DNA of 64,000 bases from an uncultured Paracoccaceae bacterium (GTDB lineage Bacteria > Pseudomonadota > Alphaproteobacteria > Rhodobacterales > Rhodobacteraceae). This document shows positions 61,869 to 64,000 of this stretch, one piece after another. Position numbers and translations under genes: made by a program. Under the pieces are notes generated by a model. The model ran no database searches, was not told the DNA's origin, and was given only the letters and a program-made list of their open reading frames with translations. The stretch lies in contig CANMKB010000002.1 of the NCBI GenBank assembly GCA_947498415.1, positions 186,001 through 250,000 of the forward strand, in the 5' to 3' direction. Each line of letters starts with the position of its first letter. Within the stretch, counting starts at the first letter, position 1.

Positions 61869-62512
61869 CCGACGATCTCGCCGAACGTAAAATGCAATTC
61901 ATGTTCGCCCTACGCAGCAAGGGCGTCACGGATGTGCATGTTCTGACTGCCATGGAAAAAATTGACCGTGGCCTGTTTGTGAAAGGCTTGTTTGCCGATC
62001 GCGCCTACGAAGACACGCCTCTGCCCATTCCTTGTGGGCAAACCATCAGCCAACCGTCTGTGGTTGGATTGATGACGCAGGCGCTTAAGGTATCTCCGCG
62101 TGACAAGGTGCTCGAAGTGGGCACAGGCTCTGGCTATCAGGCTGCAATCCTGTCTCAATTGGCGCGCAGGGTTTACACCGTCGAACGCCACCGCCGCCTC
62201 GTGGCGGGCGCTAAAGAGATATTTGAAATCTTGGATTTGGCCAATGTCACAGCCTTTGCTGCTGATGGCAGTTTTGGTCTACCCGATCAGGCCCCGTTTG
62301 ATCGCATCATCGTCACAGCGGCTGCTGAAGATGCACCCGGCCCGTTGCTTGCGCAGCTCAAAGTGGGCGGCATCATGGTGGTGCCAGTTGGGCAATCTGA
62401 TGCCGTGCAAAGCATGATCCGTGTCGTGCGCACGGAAACCGGATTTGACTATGAAGAGATTAGACCTGTGCGATTTGTGCCACTGGTCGAGGGTATGGCC
62501 CGTGACAATTAG
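61865..62512 (+). CDS. pcm: Protein-L-isoaspartate O-methyltransferase
   Basis: A 215-aa SAM enzyme that repairs isoaspartyl residues in aged proteins. The methyltransferase motif is [18 protein letters not shown], with the family hallmark [19 protein letters not shown] ahead of it and [11 protein letters not shown] after. The start overlaps the surE stop. Confidence 0.95.
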   Translation: MTDDLAERKMQFMFALRSKGVTDVHVLTAMEKIDRGLFVKGLFADRAYEDTPLPIPCGQTISQPSVVGLMTQALKVSPRDKVLEVGTGSGYQAAILSQLARRVYTVERHRRLVAGAKEIFEILDLANVTAFAADGSFGLPDQAPFDRIIVTAAAEDAPGPLLAQLKVGGIMVVPVGQSDAVQSMIRVVRTETGFDYEEIRPVRFVPLVEGMARDN

Positions 62513-62639
62513 GCGTCTTTTTGCCTATATGGCCGCGTAATTGGTGGGGGTGCGACGCCTAACAGCGTTGTCCCGTAAGATGTAACACGTAAAAGAAGCC
62601 CCAAGCAAAAATCAATCGGGGCTCTGTGAGGAATTCGAG

Positions 62640-63854
62640 ATGACACTTTCCCTGCGTCCGCTCAAGACATATGCGATGGCAGCCTCGGCGTTTGCCCTGT
62701 TGGCAGCCTGCGAAGGCGGATTTGACTTTGATCTGCGTGGTGGTCTTGGCCAGAAACTAGACACCTCTCAGGCAGCCGTCACAGCGACCGCGCCGCGCCC
62801 TTCTCCTGACAGCCGTGGTATTATTTCTTATCCGAATTATCAGGTGGCCATTGCCCGTCGCGGCGACACGGTTTCGGATGTGGCAGCCCGCATCGGTGCC
62901 AACCCGCAAGAGCTGGCGCAATACAACGCCATCAAGGTGGATGACCCGCTGCGCGAAGGTGAGATCATCGCCCTGCCAAGCCGTGTGGCAGAGCCTTCAA
63001 CCGGCCAGGTCATCAACCCATCTGATGTGGATATCACCGCCCTTGCCGGCAGCGCGATCGACAATGCCGCGCCGACAACCGTTGAAACGGAAACACTTGA
63101 GTCTGCTCCTACGACCGAGGTTGCCGCCGTACCAGAAAACGCACAAATCGGTTTTGAACCGATCCGCCACACTGTTCAACGTGGTGAGACGGCCTTTACG
63201 ATTGCACGTCTTTACGGTGTAACCGTTCGTGCCTTGGCGGAATGGAACGGTCTGGGGCAAAGCTTTACGATCCGTGAGAACCAGATCTTGCTGATCCCAC
63301 CCGCGCAACCTGCGGCCCCAAGCAGCAGCCCGCGCCCTGAAGTGCGCGAAACGGCATCTGCAACAGCGACGACAGCACCGGGTGAAGGGTCTCCGACGCC
63401 AACCCCACCAAGCGCGACCAAACCCCTGCCCGCAGAACAGCCCACTAAAGCCGTTGAAAAGCCAGCCTCTCCTGATCTGTCGAAAACCCAGACAACCACC
63501 AAAAGCTCTGGTCAGATGGGCTATCCGGTCAGCGGGAAAGTCATCCGCCCATACTCTAAGGGTAAAAACAACGGTATCGATCTTTCAGCATCAGCCGGTA
63601 GCCCAGTGGCCGCCGCGGCTGACGGGACTGTCGCCGCGATCACCACAGATGCCGAAGGCGTAAAGATCATTGTTGTGCGCCATCCACAGAACCTGATGAC
63701 CGTTTACTACAACGTTGAAAACGTGGGCGTCACCAAAGGCACACCGGTGAAACGTGGGCAGAAGTTGGCAGCGATTCCAAGCAAGGACAATTACCTGCAC
63801 TTTGAAGTACGTAAGGGTTTTGACAGTGTCGATCCTGCGCCATACCTGAAATAA
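62640..63854 (+). CDS. NlpD-like lipoprotein: two LysM and degenerate M23 (LytM) domain
   Basis: A 404-aa envelope lipoprotein. The lipobox is LLAAC with Cys at residue 24. LysM domains lie at about 68-113 (VAIARRGDTVSDVAARIG) and 179-224 (HTVQRGETAFTIARLYGV). After a Pro/Thr-rich linker the M23 domain (about 295-403) has lost the zinc ligands: NNGIDLSA replaces the HxxxD first His and LHFEV lacks the first His of HxH. So it should activate amidases rather than cut peptidoglycan, as NlpD/EnvC do. It follows pcm by 127 bp. Confidence 0.9.
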   Translation: MTLSLRPLKTYAMAASAFALLAACEGGFDFDLRGGLGQKLDTSQAAVTATAPRPSPDSRGIISYPNYQVAIARRGDTVSDVAARIGANPQELAQYNAIKVDDPLREGEIIALPSRVAEPSTGQVINPSDVDITALAGSAIDNAAPTTVETETLESAPTTEVAAVPENAQIGFEPIRHTVQRGETAFTIARLYGVTVRALAEWNGLGQSFTIRENQILLIPPAQPAAPSSSPRPEVRETASATATTAPGEGSPTPTPPSATKPLPAEQPTKAVEKPASPDLSKTQTTTKSSGQMGYPVSGKVIRPYSKGKNNGIDLSASAGSPVAAAADGTVAAITTDAEGVKIIVVRHPQNLMTVYYNVENVGVTKGTPVKRGQKLAAIPSKDNYLHFEVRKGFDSVDPAPYLK

Positions 63855-63871
63855 GATCTTCATCATAAAAG

Positions 63872-63904
63872 AAAAAAACGCGCCTCTCTGGGCGCGTTTT
63901 TTTG
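63872..63904. terminator. Bidirectional terminator between nlpD and the right-edge gene
   Basis: AAAAAAACGCGCC and GGCGCGTTTTTTT form a stem with A and T runs on both sides. Confidence 0.88.
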
Positions 63905-63923
63905 TTTCTAGCAGTCTAGAAGT

Positions 63924-64000
63924 TTATGACAGGCTGACGCCTTTACGCCCGGCCAAATCGGTAAAGTATTGCCATGCCACCCGGCCGGAACGCCCGCCAC
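63924..64000 (-). CDS. C-terminal fragment of a minus-strand gene, probably a DUF815-type ATPase
   Basis: The minus strand reads GRSGRVAWQYFTDLAGRKGV and then SLS and a stop at 63926-63924, with the rest beyond the window. The RSGRVA-x-Q-x3-DLAGR tail resembles the C-terminus of DUF815 AAA ATPases, which often lie next to surE-pcm-nlpD in this group. Only 24 codons are seen, so the family call is tentative. Confidence 0.6.
   Translation of the reverse strand, partial: GGRSGRVAWQYFTDLAGRKGVSLS

Overview
The window looks like chromosomal core sequence from a marine Rhodobacterales (Roseobacter-group) alphaproteobacterium. Supporting signs are a DksA with a single cysteine, a SufT/DUF59 protein beside A-type Fe-S carriers, the cysG-DUF2849-cysI-cysH-DUF934-fpr block, the surE-pcm-nlpD block, a PIN protein directly after an RlmI-like methyltransferase, and moderate GC throughout. 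I see no prophage, insertion sequence, CRISPR array or rRNA operon, and one tRNA gene (Val, UAC).

Layout. 1-6 kb: an unrecognised secreted protein running off the left edge, dgt, erpA, an SRPBCC protein, xth, an FAD monooxygenase and dksA. 6-10.5 kb: a compact co-directional cluster of MoxR ATPase, DUF2927 lipoprotein, a 55-aa membrane protein, a VWA protein and an M48 protease. 10.5-20 kb, mostly minus strand: PIN protein, rRNA methyltransferase, glnE, tRNA-Val, lon and tgt. 20-26 kb: SPFH/NfeD pair, sufT, a SatD-like/DUF3307 pair behind three phased palindromes, a periplasmic phosphodiesterase, a second A-type Fe-S carrier and tpiA. 26-30 kb: SLC13 transporter, P450, Lrp regulator. 30-36 kb: an assimilatory sulfate-reduction operon. 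36-44 kb: small regulator/target units (SDR/TetR, XRE, RidA/WYL, ArsR/AHSA1/DUF1761), an Ala/Thr/Glu repeat protein, and infC with a rare AUA start. 44-55 kb: pyrC, pyrE, dnaB with an overlapping sulfotransferase-like gene, a Cys-rich secreted peptide, alr-mlaE-mlaF, a coiled-coil membrane protein, a PqiA-like protein, radA and cvpA. 55-64 kb: two membrane proteins, purF-DUF1284, two tiny genes, an SDR, surE-pcm-nlpD, and the tail of a minus-strand gene at the right edge.

Functional themes are nucleotide metabolism (dgt, pyrC, pyrE, purF, surE), Fe-S delivery (erpA, sufT, A-type carrier), sulfur assimilation, envelope maintenance (MoxR/VWA/M48, MlaEF, NlpD, alr, PqiA-like) and protein quality control (lon, SPFH/NfeD, pcm).

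The most unusual signals are (i) three 20-bp palindromes spaced exactly 30 bp apart, the last ending on the apparent start codon of the SatD-like gene, (ii) a short hairpin repeat found three times just 3' of co-directional genes, and (iii) the five-gene MoxR/VWA cluster with its embedded miniprotein. All functional statements are from reading sequence motifs; no database search was run.
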